Source of the DNA: Myroides phaeus
Lineage (GTDB): Bacteria; Bacteroidota; Bacteroidia; Flavobacteriales; Flavobacteriaceae
DNA length: 43,867 nt
Direction: 5' to 3'
NCBI RefSeq assembly: GCF_900099675.1
Contig: NZ_FNDQ01000022.1
Coordinates: forward strand, 1 to 43,867
Shown in pieces: positions 18,595 through 28,248 of the stretch. The notes below the pieces were generated by a model. That model did not search any database. It was not told the DNA's origin and saw only the letters and a list, made by a program, of their open reading frames with translations. Within the stretch, counting starts at the first letter, position 1; the number at the start of each line of letters is the position of its first letter. A program made the position numbers and the translations under genes.

Positions 18595-19990
18595 ATTTAG
18601 TTTCAAATCTCTTAATTATATTTTGAACAAGTGGGTTTTCCCATTGAGTAGGGAAGAACGTTTGAATGATTGTTCTCTTGTCAAAGTCTTTGTTTAAGGC
18701 AGTAGTTAAGTACTCAGTACCTCTATCAATATCGTGAATTGTAAAGTAAACAACGGCTAATCTGTAGTCGATGTCTGCTTCTTCAGGATGAAAATCTGCT
18801 ATTTGCAACAATTTTTGAATTGATGACTCATATTCTCCTAAAAGATATAATACATCTGCCCAACCTGTCCAATTCTCAACAATGTAATTTCCGAGTTCAG
18901 CTGCTATTTTATAACCGCGTTCAGCTTCAGAAAAATTCAATAAACTTTTGTTTAAGACAGCATATCTAATCCAATATCTTTCATTAAACTCGTCAATCTG
19001 AATTGCTTTTTGAACATAGAATAACGCTTTGTCATAGTTCTCTTCTAATATACACAAGTCGGTAAGGGCAATCCAGCCTTTGTCAAGCATTGGATCTTCG
19101 TGTACTGATCTTTTGTAAAATTGATAGGCCTGCGTATAGTTATTCAATTGTTCATAACAAGCTCCAATACGCATTAGTACAAAAGAAGTAGCATCATCTA
19201 ACTCCAAAGTAACTAAGTAATTAGTAATGGCATCTTCAAACCTGTTTAACTTTTCAAGAGTTTTTCCCTTTTCTAAGTATGCGCCAACGAATTCCTCGTC
19301 AATTAGCGTAGCATAGTCAAATGCCCATTCAGCTTTTTTATAGTTCTTAATCGTGAAATATTGTCTTCCCAATTGGTGCCAAGCGATTTCACTATATGGA
19401 TTTCTATCAATAAAGCCAGTTAAAAAGGTAATTGCCTCTTCATTCTCGCTTAAAAAATCAAAACAGTACACAACATTGTATAAAGCAGATTGATCTTCTT
19501 CGTCGTGTTCTAAACACAAGATAAAGTTTTCTTTTGCCTTCTCAATATCATCTACAAGTAGGTATTCCATTCCTAATAGAGAATAGACATCAGCCAAGTC
19601 CTCTGTTAATTCTAACGCTTTTTTCAAAGACTCAATAGCCTCTAAATGGTTACCTTTTTTTGAATAAACTGTTGCGCGTTGAATAAATACTTCTTCGTTT
19701 TGCGGATCAAGTATTTCGATCTCGTTTAACAATCTATCCGCTGCTTCAAGTTTATTCTGAAATAATAATAATTCTACCTCTACTAATTTTAAACCAGTTG
19801 AGTTAGGATGTTGCTCTAATCCTAATTTAAGAGCCTTTTTTGCTAAATTCAATTTCCCGGAATCGAGATAATGCAAAATGATGTTCTCAAATTCTTCAGA
19901 GTCAAAAAATAAAACCTTGTTAGTTTTAAGCATCGACTCAAAACGAGAAAGAGATAATTTATTTTCTTCTTCGTCGTTATTTAAATGCAT
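18593..19990 (-). CDS. Cytoplasmic tetratricopeptide-repeat protein
   Basis: A 465-residue protein made almost wholly of TPR helices, with ten or more units. Examples are GNHLEAIESLKKALELTEDL, LDDATSFVLMRIGACYEQLN and YDKALFYVQKAIQIDEFN. There is no signal peptide or membrane segment, and the N-terminus is acidic (MHLNNDEEENK). It is the last gene of a three-gene run after the OstA-like protein and the aminotransferase, 28 bases behind the latter. The role is unknown; TPR proteins act as scaffolds. The shared operon is the only hint of partners. Confidence 0.85.
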   Translation of the reverse strand: MHLNNDEEENKLSLSRFESMLKTNKVLFFDSEEFENIILHYLDSGKLNLAKKALKLGLEQHPNSTGLKLVEVELLLFQNKLEAADRLLNEIEILDPQNEEVFIQRATVYSKKGNHLEAIESLKKALELTEDLADVYSLLGMEYLLVDDIEKAKENFILCLEHDEEDQSALYNVVYCFDFLSENEEAITFLTGFIDRNPYSEIAWHQLGRQYFTIKNYKKAEWAFDYATLIDEEFVGAYLEKGKTLEKLNRFEDAITNYLVTLELDDATSFVLMRIGACYEQLNNYTQAYQFYKRSVHEDPMLDKGWIALTDLCILEENYDKALFYVQKAIQIDEFNERYWIRYAVLNKSLLNFSEAERGYKIAAELGNYIVENWTGWADVLYLLGEYESSIQKLLQIADFHPEEADIDYRLAVVYFTIHDIDRGTEYLTTALNKDFDKRTIIQTFFPTQWENPLVQNIIKRFETK

Positions 19991-20018
19991 ATAATAATAT
20001 GTGTTTGTAAATTAGAAA

Positions 20019-21212
20019 TTATAATCCTAATTCTTTTTGTACTTCATTCAGTGCCTCAATAATCATAGCACATCCTTCTTTTATTTCGTCTTCTGAAACT
20101 GTTAATGGCGGAGTAATACGTATTGCTTTTCCTTCAAATAACAACCAGAATAAGATCAATCCTTTTTCTTGACATTTCATGATTACACGATTTGTTATAT
20201 CTGCACTCAATGTCATCGGTGCTAACATCAGTCCGCGACCTCTAATATCTGTAATTAAAGGGTGAACCAATAACTTTCTAAACAGCTTCTCTTTTTCAAG
20301 AGTTTGCGCCATTAAGTCTGTTTCAACTAACTCTTTCAACGTTGCTAAAGACGCTGCCGCGATCACAGGGTGACCACCGAAAGTAGTAATATGTCCAAAC
20401 TTCGGATTGTCATATAACATATCCATGTGTTTATCACTGGCAGTAAAAGCACCAACAGGCATTCCACCTCCCATACCTTTACCCATAACGATTACGTCAG
20501 GTACAACATCGTAATTTTGGAAACCGAATAATTTACCCGTTCTTCCAAAACCAGGTTGAATCTCATCAACAATCATCAAAGCCCCAACTTCTTCACAACG
20601 CTTTTTAACCTTAGTCAAAAATCCGTCAAATGGTTCAACAAAACCTGCACCACCTTGAATCGTTTCAAGAATGATACCCGCCGTTTTAGTGGTTATTTTT
20701 TGCAAATCTTCCACACAGTTGAAGTGGATGAAATCAACATCTGGTAATAGGGGGCGGAAAGCACGTTTGCGTTCTTCAAACCCCATTACACTCATTGATC
20801 CCATCGTATTTCCGTGGTAAGCGTTAAAACAAGAGATAAGTTGGCTTCTACCAGTTACTCTTTTTGCAAGTTTTAAAGCTCCCTCAGTTGCCTCTGTACC
20901 AGAGTTTACTAAGTATGTTTTGTTTAGTGGAGCAGGGATGTTCTCTGCTAATATTTTACAAAACTCAACAGCCGGGTCTTGAATATACTCACCGTAAACC
21001 ATAACGTGAGAGTATTTATCCAATTGGTCTTTTATTGCCTGATTCACCTTAGGGTTTTGATGTCCAAGGGTACAAGCAGATACACCTGCTACAAAGTCTA
21101 AGTAAGCTTTGTTGTTATTGTCGTATATGTATGAACCTTTTGCGTATGACACTTGCATAGCTAAAGGATTCGGTGATGTCTGAGCTTGGTATTTAAAAAA
21201 ATCTTCTTTCAT
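20019..21212 (-). CDS. Class III (acetylornithine/ornithine-type) aminotransferase
   Basis: PLP-dependent aminotransferase, fold type I, class III, 397 residues. Motifs in order: NSGTEATEGALKLAK (103-117, phosphate binding); the cofactor-stacking FNAYHGNT (129-136); DEIQPGFGRTG with Asp216, which pairs with the pyridine nitrogen; and the Schiff-base lysine Lys245 in MGKGMGGGMPVG. In related Bacteroidota the gene is annotated as aspartate aminotransferase family or acetylornithine-like. No arginine-pathway gene is adjacent, so the amino donor and acceptor remain open. It lies 20 bases after the OstA-like gene, probably in the same transcript. Confidence 0.92.
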   Translation of the reverse strand: MKEDFFKYQAQTSPNPLAMQVSYAKGSYIYDNNNKAYLDFVAGVSACTLGHQNPKVNQAIKDQLDKYSHVMVYGEYIQDPAVEFCKILAENIPAPLNKTYLVNSGTEATEGALKLAKRVTGRSQLISCFNAYHGNTMGSMSVMGFEERKRAFRPLLPDVDFIHFNCVEDLQKITTKTAGIILETIQGGAGFVEPFDGFLTKVKKRCEEVGALMIVDEIQPGFGRTGKLFGFQNYDVVPDVIVMGKGMGGGMPVGAFTASDKHMDMLYDNPKFGHITTFGGHPVIAAASLATLKELVETDLMAQTLEKEKLFRKLLVHPLITDIRGRGLMLAPMTLSADITNRVIMKCQEKGLILFWLLFEGKAIRITPPLTVSEDEIKEGCAMIIEALNEVQKELGL

Positions 21213-21232
21213 TATTTTGATTCTTTTATTGT

Positions 21233-22975
21233 CTATTTTGTAATCTTTTGCACTTGTGCTTTTGGTTGTAACTGTTTAACAGGTGCAGTATTATTTTGAA
21301 TTTGAAGAGGAGTAGGTACTCTTTCTTCTTTTTTCTTTTCTACTTTCTTATCTTTTGTTTGAGAAGAGGAAGTAGGCATCGTTTCTGGTTGCAGTTCTAA
21401 CGGCTTGTCAAATCCTGCTTTTTTATCATCTCTTTCCTTTTCTGTTTTCTTTTCATTTAAGAGTTCTTCATCAGTAAATATATCGTCCAAAGAGTTGATT
21501 TTTTCATCTCCTCTCCAAAGGAAATCTCTTAGTAATCTTGCGTTTTTAGGTAGTAGTGCATCAGGATACAAGTCACTTGACGGAGCTACGAACTTGGTAG
21601 CAGTGGCAATTTTGCCATCGTCAAAAGTTACATTGATATGACTACAGATCCCTTTGTCAATTCCTACTAACTCATTTTTATCATTATACATATAGTAAAT
21701 GATTTCGGCGTTTTTAATAAGGTCAAGTTCAGAAAGTTTATTTTCTTTAAACTTACCATATAAGTTAACACCTTTCAATTGATTATATCCAGTGCCTATG
21801 GAATCTTTTTGAATAGCAAAAGCATTATCTATAACCTTAATTGAATCCATTTGCTCAGTTTGCATATTGCTAAGCATATGAATTAATCTACCTGTTAATT
21901 GTGTGTCTCCGTTCCATAATACAGGTTTTCCTATCATTTGTGTCAGTCCAATTTTTTCACTCCAGTGAATAGAATCTGCCTTACCACTCATACTATCTCT
22001 AAAAATTCGAGCATCTTTATAAGCGCGAATAACCCTTTCTTTATCTTTTCCTGTCAATAAGATGCGAGGAGCGTGCATATACACAGAATCACCTTCTTTC
22101 GATTTCATACTAACCAAAGCCTTCTTTGTAACATACATTGAATCTTGTGCTTTGTATAGTTCAGCATAATGCCCTGTAATCTTAGCTTTATTGATTGTAT
22201 CCGTAATAACCACATTATTTGTAGCAGAAGCATAATCTTTTTGTTTCGCATAGTAAATAGAATCACCAGCTATTTTTCGCTGGTCATACCATATATACGA
22301 GTTTTTTACCATTTTTCCGATATCACTTTTAACATCGTAGAAACCATTTTCAGTATAAATGTAATCCCCTTTATTAGTAACCGTTGACGGACCATAAACA
22401 TAAGCGTGTTCAGGTACTTCATAAAAGTCTAAGTGATTTGATTTAACTACAGTTCCTTGTTCAGAAGTAATTGTAACAGCAGTGAAGAATTGAAACTTCT
22501 TTTCTTCTGTGAAATATTTTCCACGTTGGCTCTCCAATATATTTCCTTTGTTATTAATCACAGCGTGAGAATCGTAGAACACTAAATTTTGGAAACGATC
22601 ATACTTCAGAGTATCTGTTTCCATTGTAGAGTCCGGAGACGTTAAAAGTACATCACCTTGTGCGTAAGCAAAACCATTAGCTCCATTATACTCAGCGTAT
22701 TTACTATTCATCGTCAGGGTATCCCCTTGGACAATGTGTACGTTACCAAAAAGTTTAAGGTAGTTTTCTTTTTCGAAGTAATATGCTTTGTTACACGTCA
22801 TATTTAAACCATCGTGTTCCGCAGAAATATTCCCCGTTAGAATTACCGCATCGGGTAAAACCTGTTGGTTAATATCTGAATAATCAGCGTGATGTATAAT
22901 GATTTTTTTTTTGTCTTGACTAAAACTAAGTAACGTGAAAAGTATAAAAATTACAGAATAATGTATTGCTCTCAA
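21233..22975 (-). CDS. OstA/LptA-like envelope protein
   Basis: A 580-residue exported protein. It starts with a signal peptide (HYSVIFILFTLLSFSQ, cleavage near residue 20), then repeated beta strands of the OstA-like jellyroll type. Repeats with the pattern DGLNMTCNKAYYF, DTLTMNSKYAEYNG and DTLKYDRFQNL resemble the LptA/LptD N-domain that carries LPS across the periplasm. The C-terminal 100 residues are Lys/Glu/Gln-rich and look disordered. It probably acts in LPS transport, but it is much longer than LptA (about 180) and lacks the LptD barrel. The start is TTG at 22975, chosen because the signal peptide follows at once and a TAAATTTG -7 element lies 17 bases upstream. Confidence 0.85.
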   Translation of the reverse strand: MRAIHYSVIFILFTLLSFSQDKKKIIIHHADYSDINQQVLPDAVILTGNISAEHDGLNMTCNKAYYFEKENYLKLFGNVHIVQGDTLTMNSKYAEYNGANGFAYAQGDVLLTSPDSTMETDTLKYDRFQNLVFYDSHAVINNKGNILESQRGKYFTEEKKFQFFTAVTITSEQGTVVKSNHLDFYEVPEHAYVYGPSTVTNKGDYIYTENGFYDVKSDIGKMVKNSYIWYDQRKIAGDSIYYAKQKDYASATNNVVITDTINKAKITGHYAELYKAQDSMYVTKKALVSMKSKEGDSVYMHAPRILLTGKDKERVIRAYKDARIFRDSMSGKADSIHWSEKIGLTQMIGKPVLWNGDTQLTGRLIHMLSNMQTEQMDSIKVIDNAFAIQKDSIGTGYNQLKGVNLYGKFKENKLSELDLIKNAEIIYYMYNDKNELVGIDKGICSHINVTFDDGKIATATKFVAPSSDLYPDALLPKNARLLRDFLWRGDEKINSLDDIFTDEELLNEKKTEKERDDKKAGFDKPLELQPETMPTSSSQTKDKKVEKKKEERVPTPLQIQNNTAPVKQLQPKAQVQKITK

Positions 22976-22991
22976 GTCGATATATTTTTGT

Positions 22992-22999
22992 CAAATTTA
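22992..22999 (-). promoter_or_regulatory. -7 element of the ostA-like operon
   Basis: TAAATTTG on the minus strand, with TTG (23017-23015) 15 bases further upstream as a possible -33. It lies 17 bases before the TTG start. Confidence 0.5.
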
Positions 23000-23061
23000 A
23001 GTAAAAAATGTGAACAAAGATTTTAGTTAAGAATAAATTATATTTAGGAAAGTAAAAAGAT

Positions 23062-23089
23062 AAAAAAAACACTTCCGAAGAAGTGTTTT
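23062..23089 (-). terminator. purA terminator
   Basis: AAAACACTTC (23066-23075), tetraloop CGAA, GAAGTGTTTT (23080-23089). On the minus strand a T run follows. Confidence 0.85.
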
Positions 23090-23095
23090 AGTGTA

Positions 23096-24388
<1,293 letters not shown>

Positions 24389-24394
24389 TTATTT

Positions 24395-24865
24395 TTAGTT
24401 GTTTTCCTTTTTCTCAGCCTCAGCTTCCGGATTCTTTCTTGAACCATAGAAGTAAAGAGAGTGATTATGGATGTCTATATTAAAGATCTCTTCGATCGTT
24501 TTTTTGATCGTCTGAATACGAGGATCGCAAAATTCAATTACTTCACCTGTGTCAGTTAAAATAATATGATCGTGTTGTTTGTCAAAATATGATTTCTCAT
24601 AATGTGCTTGGTTTTGACCAAATTGGTGTCTTCTAACCAATCCACATTCAAGCAATATTTCAATAGTATTGTAAAGGGTAGCTCTACTAACTCTATAGTT
24701 TTTATTTTTCATTTTGATGTAAAGAGACTCTATATCAAAATGATCTTCACTATCATAAATTTCTTGTAGAATAGCATACCTCTCAGGAGTCTTACGATGC
24801 CCTCTGTCTTCTAAGAACTTCGTAAAAACATTTTTAACGATTTCTTGATTTTTTTCACTTCCCAT
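24395..24865 (-). CDS. fur: Fur/PerR-family metal-dependent transcriptional repressor
   Basis: Fur family, about 156 residues. The winged-helix DNA-binding domain shows [20 protein letters not shown] and [18 protein letters not shown]; the dimer domain shows [20 protein letters not shown]. His and Glu residues of the regulatory metal site are present. The paired CxxC zinc motifs of E. coli Fur and B. subtilis PerR are missing: only one Cys (EFCDPR) remains in the dimer domain. The metal sensed (iron, or peroxide through iron) cannot be settled from sequence. I chose ATG at 24865 over the TTG six bases earlier because an ATG is preferred and the -7 element lies 20 bases upstream. The C-terminal tail is Glu/Lys-rich. 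Confidence 0.9.
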   Translation of the reverse strand: MGSEKNQEIVKNVFTKFLEDRGHRKTPERYAILQEIYDSEDHFDIESLYIKMKNKNYRVSRATLYNTIEILLECGLVRRHQFGQNQAHYEKSYFDKQHDHIILTDTGEVIEFCDPRIQTIKKTIEEIFNIDIHNHSLYFYGSRKNPEAEAEKKENN

Positions 24866-24884
24866 TTTCAAAATATCTTAGGTG

Positions 24885-24892
24885 CAAATATA
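24885..24892 (-). promoter_or_regulatory. -7 element of fur-purA
   Basis: TATATTTG on the minus strand, a perfect TAnnTTTG match, 20 bases before the fur start. It suggests that fur-purA has its own promoter in addition to read-through from relA/spoT. Confidence 0.55.
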
Positions 24893-24961
24893 GAGCTATT
24901 TTCTTTTCAGACGAAAAATAAAAATAAGCTTCATCTATATTCATATAACTTTTAATTATTC

Positions 24962-27175
24962 TTAAGAAGGATTAACTCTTGACACTTTGTCAATTCCTTC
25001 TATCTTTTTGATGTTCATCATCATTTTTTTTAACACGTCATTATTTGGAACAATTACAGTGATTGAACCTTTGAATAATCCCGCATTTTCACTTAATGAG
25101 ATACTGCGAATATTAACCACTTTACTCTCCATAATAATCTTAGTGATATCAGTAGTTAAACCAGCAGAATCCAAACCAGTAATATTAATAGTAGCTTCAA
25201 AGTTCATTGCAGTTTGAGAATCAACCCATTTAGCAGGTATAATTCGATAAGCATAGTTTGAACGCATACTAATAGCATTCGGACAATCTGTTTTATGTAC
25301 TTTGATTCCCTCATTAATAGTTACAAAGCCAAATACGTCATCTCCAGGAATAGGATTACAACACGTAGCCAATTTATAATTTAGCTTTTCTTCATCCTTA
25401 CCAAAAACTAATAAATCGGGTACTTTTCCGCTTGCGGCATCATTTATAGGAATAGAAGGTGCTCTCTTAATAGTCTTTTTAAAGAAATTAAATAAGGAGT
25501 TGTTTCTATTAGCTGCAAATTCTTTCAGTTGTGTATTATCGATCATTCCAGAACCCACGCGATAAAATACCTCTTGGCTTGTTTTCACTTTAAAGTGAGC
25601 TACCATTTCATTTACTACATTCTCGTCTAATGTAATTTTAAGGTGTTTTAATTTACGGATTAACTGTTCTTTTCCTTCGTCTGCGATTTTCTTTGTATCC
25701 TCGTTTAGTGCACTTTTAATCTTGTTTTTCGCACGAGAAGTAGTTACGTAATCTAACCAACTTACATTTGGTTTTTTACTTTCAGAAGTAATAATTTCTA
25801 CCTGATCACCACTTGACAATACGTGGTTTAGTGGAACTAAACGACCATTCACACGAGTTCCTCTTGTGTGTAATCCCACCTCAGAGTGAATAGAGAAAGC
25901 AAAGTCTAAGGCAGTAGCCCCTTTAGGAAGCGATTTAATTTCACCCTTAGGAGTAAAAATATAAATCTCCTTAGCATATAAACTAAGTTTAAAGTCTTCC
26001 ACAAAATCCACTGCATCAGTTTCAGCATTTTCTAATGCCTCTTTCAGTTGATTTAACCAGATATCAAGGTTATTTTCTTCTGTAACCCCATTTTTATATT
26101 TGTAGTGAGCAGCATAACCTTTCTCTGCAATTTCGTCCATTCGCTCACTTCGGATTTGAATTTCAACCCATCTACCTTTTGGGCCCATTACAGTAATATG
26201 CAAGGCTTCATATCCAGTTGATTTAGGAGCAGAAATCCAATCTCTCAAGCGGTTTGGGCTTGGGCGATAATGGTCAGTTACGATAGAATAAATTTTCCAA
26301 GCAATGAATTTCTCATCGTGAGGATTAGACTTATAAATAATACGCAAAGCAAATTTGTCGTACACCTCGTCAAAAGTTACGTTCTGTGCTTTCATTTTGC
26401 GTCGGATAGAGTAGATAGACTTTGGACGTCCTTTCATTGAATATTCAATATGTTCCTCATCCAAAGAAGCTTTTAGCGTATCACTCACCGATTTAATATA
26501 CGCATCTTGTTCTTCCTTGCTCTCTTTCATTCTGTTTACAATGTCTTTGTAAACACGGGGCTCAGTATATTTAAGACCTAAGTCTTCTAATTTTGTTTTG
26601 ATGTTAAACAAACCAAGTCTATGCGCCAAAGGAGCGTAGATATATAATGTTTCAGAAGCAATTTTGGCTTGTTTATAATCCACCATACTGTCCATTGTTT
26701 GCATATTGTGCAAGCGGTCAGCAATTTTAATAAGGATTACACGTACGTCATCATTCAACGTCAATAGCATTTTTCGGTAGTTCTCTGCCTGCATAGAAAT
26801 ATGCGGGTCAGGTTCAAACGTAGCCATTTTAGTCAACCCTTCAACAATCTTAGCAATTTTAGGGTTAAACCATTCTTCTATTTGTTCTACTGTAATGTCT
26901 GTGTCTTCTACAACGTCGTGTAGTAAAGCTGAAGCAATAGATGTAGGTCCCAAACCAATTTCGCTTGCTACAATTTTAGCAACAGCGATTGGGTGGAAGA
27001 TATATGCCTCTCCAGATTTTCTGCGTTGAGGTCTGTGTGCCTCTACAGCTACGTCAAACGCTTTTCTGATTAACTTTTTATCGTCGTCAGTTAAAGTTTG
27101 ATAACTTATTTGGAGAAGTTCTTTATACTCTCTTGCGATAGCTTTGTTTTCAATTTCAATTTCTGCCTCTGTCAT
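24962..27175 (-). CDS. Bifunctional (p)ppGpp synthetase/hydrolase (Rel/SpoT)
   Basis: Makes and degrades (p)ppGpp, the alarmone of the stringent response. The 737-residue protein has the complete long-RSH layout. The HD hydrolase domain has ALLHDVVEDTD (84-94). The synthetase domain has RLRDWISAPKSTGYEALH and EIQIRSERMDEIAEKGYAAHY. The TGS domain has IYIFTPKGEIKSLPKGATALDF, followed by a zinc-finger/helical region with the CCNPIPGDDV motif, and a C-terminal ACT domain. The synthetase loop reads R-L-R-D, the basic form found in bifunctional Rel/SpoT enzymes rather than the acidic ExDD of RelA, so both activities are expected. It is followed by fur and purA on the same strand (96-base gap, no terminator seen). 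Confidence 0.95.
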   Translation of the reverse strand: MTEAEIEIENKAIAREYKELLQISYQTLTDDDKKLIRKAFDVAVEAHRPQRRKSGEAYIFHPIAVAKIVASEIGLGPTSIASALLHDVVEDTDITVEQIEEWFNPKIAKIVEGLTKMATFEPDPHISMQAENYRKMLLTLNDDVRVILIKIADRLHNMQTMDSMVDYKQAKIASETLYIYAPLAHRLGLFNIKTKLEDLGLKYTEPRVYKDIVNRMKESKEEQDAYIKSVSDTLKASLDEEHIEYSMKGRPKSIYSIRRKMKAQNVTFDEVYDKFALRIIYKSNPHDEKFIAWKIYSIVTDHYRPSPNRLRDWISAPKSTGYEALHITVMGPKGRWVEIQIRSERMDEIAEKGYAAHYKYKNGVTEENNLDIWLNQLKEALENAETDAVDFVEDFKLSLYAKEIYIFTPKGEIKSLPKGATALDFAFSIHSEVGLHTRGTRVNGRLVPLNHVLSSGDQVEIITSESKKPNVSWLDYVTTSRAKNKIKSALNEDTKKIADEGKEQLIRKLKHLKITLDENVVNEMVAHFKVKTSQEVFYRVGSGMIDNTQLKEFAANRNNSLFNFFKKTIKRAPSIPINDAASGKVPDLLVFGKDEEKLNYKLATCCNPIPGDDVFGFVTINEGIKVHKTDCPNAISMRSNYAYRIIPAKWVDSQTAMNFEATINITGLDSAGLTTDITKIIMESKVVNIRSISLSENAGLFKGSITVIVPNNDVLKKMMMNIKKIEGIDKVSRVNPS

Positions 27176-27611
27176 AAATTACTCTTCTTAATATCGTAAA
27201 TAACCTTGTATTAAATATATGAAAAAAAACAATGTATAAACCGCATTCTGGTTTAAAAATATAAGGTACATCATTTATAAAGCTTGATAAAATTTATAGA
27301 ATATAAAATATCACGTTTTGTGATTTAATGTAAAGATTTACAAATCTTTACTAAAGTACAAACAATTTTATTATGTAGGAGTGTAAAATTATAAGAATTA
27401 AAAAGCCTTAAAAGTGACTGCTTTTGACAGTATGTTAAAGCTGGTTTTCTGCTTTTTTAGAGAAATTAGGGAGTAGAATTGTTTTGATTTATGTTCAAAT
27501 GCTTCCCAAATAAAAATATTATGACTCTATAATGCTATCATACGATTTCCACACAATACACACAAAGTACTATAAACACTAGGTTTTAAATTATTGTAAC
27601 GCAAATAAAAT

Positions 27612-27651
27612 ACAAAAAAGCGTTTTAGATTGTGCTACAACGTTTTTTTGT
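27612..27651. repeat. Hairpin with A and T tracts (terminator-like)
   Basis: ACAAAAAAGCGTT (27612-27624) pairs with AACGTTTTTTTGT (27639-27651), with one G-T position. Inside, TAG/CTA extend the stem around a six-base loop. Flanking A and T runs give it the form of a bidirectional terminator, but no gene ends at it. Confidence 0.6.
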
Positions 27652-27714
27652 CTTAAAGGCATACCGCTTTCATTCCCAATAACACCACGGCTTATAAGTG
27701 TTTTGATTGTACCA

Positions 27715-27736
27715 TGTTCGACACATGTTCGACACA
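27715..27736. repeat. Tandem 11-bp direct repeat
   Basis: TGTTCGACACA occurs twice in exact tandem (27715-27725 and 27726-27736). The second copy overlaps the left arm of the inverted repeat at 27728. Confidence 0.8.
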
Positions 27737-27808
27737 AGTACCACATTTACTCGAAAATAGGGGGGTATTTCCGAAGGAGTGTAGAACTAATGTGGTACTT
27801 GTGTCGAA
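27728..27808. repeat. 20-bp perfect inverted repeat with 41-base spacer
   Basis: The left arm (27728-27747, beginning TTCGACACAAGTACC) is the exact reverse complement of the right arm (27789-27808, ending GGTACTTGTGTCGAA). The spacer contains a smaller hairpin around a GGGGGG loop (AAATA/TATTT). The right arm is itself bracketed by ACTAAT (27786-27791) and ATTAGT (27808-27813). No T run follows, so it is not a simple terminator. Confidence 0.85.
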
Positions 27809-28248
27809 TTAGTGCTAAACAAAACTAAAAGCAAAGTAATCTGTTTACCCTAACGTAGCCTTTTCTGTCAATATAAACTATTAATAGGTTAATTATTAAA
27901 CAGATAGTTGTACTGTTAGTTTTAGCTTATAAAGTGAAAATATGGATAAGCGTAAGGCGATAATTAAAAAGTAGTTATTTTAAGATTATAAGCTATCATT
28001 TCACATCATTTGCATTAAAAATACTCATATTAAAAACAGGTTTGCTTTTTTGTTTGTAGGTTTGTAGTCAATCAAATCTCTCCCTTACAATAAGTATAGC
28101 TATGTAGTAATGTTTGGCTATAAAACAATAAGAATATGATGTTATGACAAGTTAGAATTACATTGTTTAATAATGCTGGTTTTCTTGTAGTGTAAAGGGG
28201 GATTGACAACAGGGTTTATGTTGTTAGTAAATATTAAATAGTTTTAAT

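Larger units (their letters stand above)
27176..28248. other. 1.07-kb gene-free region between relA/spoT and the AraC regulator
   Basis: No protein gene with family resemblance is visible on either strand. The stretch is A+T-rich, with a less A+T-rich core at about 27655-27815. That core carries a tandem 11-bp duplication and a 20-bp perfect inverted repeat, with a hairpin just to its left (27612-27651); all three are listed separately. A minus-strand reading frame of 51 codons (27591-27746, starting MWYLCRTCVEHGTIK) crosses them but resembles nothing I know. The rest may hold the distant promoters of both flanking genes (TACTTTAG on the minus strand at 27351-27358; TAGGTTTG on the plus strand at 28057-28064) or the remains of a lost mobile element. 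Confidence 0.6.

Noticed and set aside
27748..27788. Invertible promoter (phase-variation switch) between the 20-bp inverted repeats.
   Set aside because: The 41-base core holds no -7 element, is much shorter than known Bacteroidota invertible promoters, and no recombinase gene is nearby. Kept only as one possibility in the findings.
27176..28248. CRISPR array or tRNA genes in the large gap.
   Set aside because: No regularly spaced repeats and no cloverleaf with a TTC-type T arm. The TTCGA strings belong to the tandem and inverted repeats.
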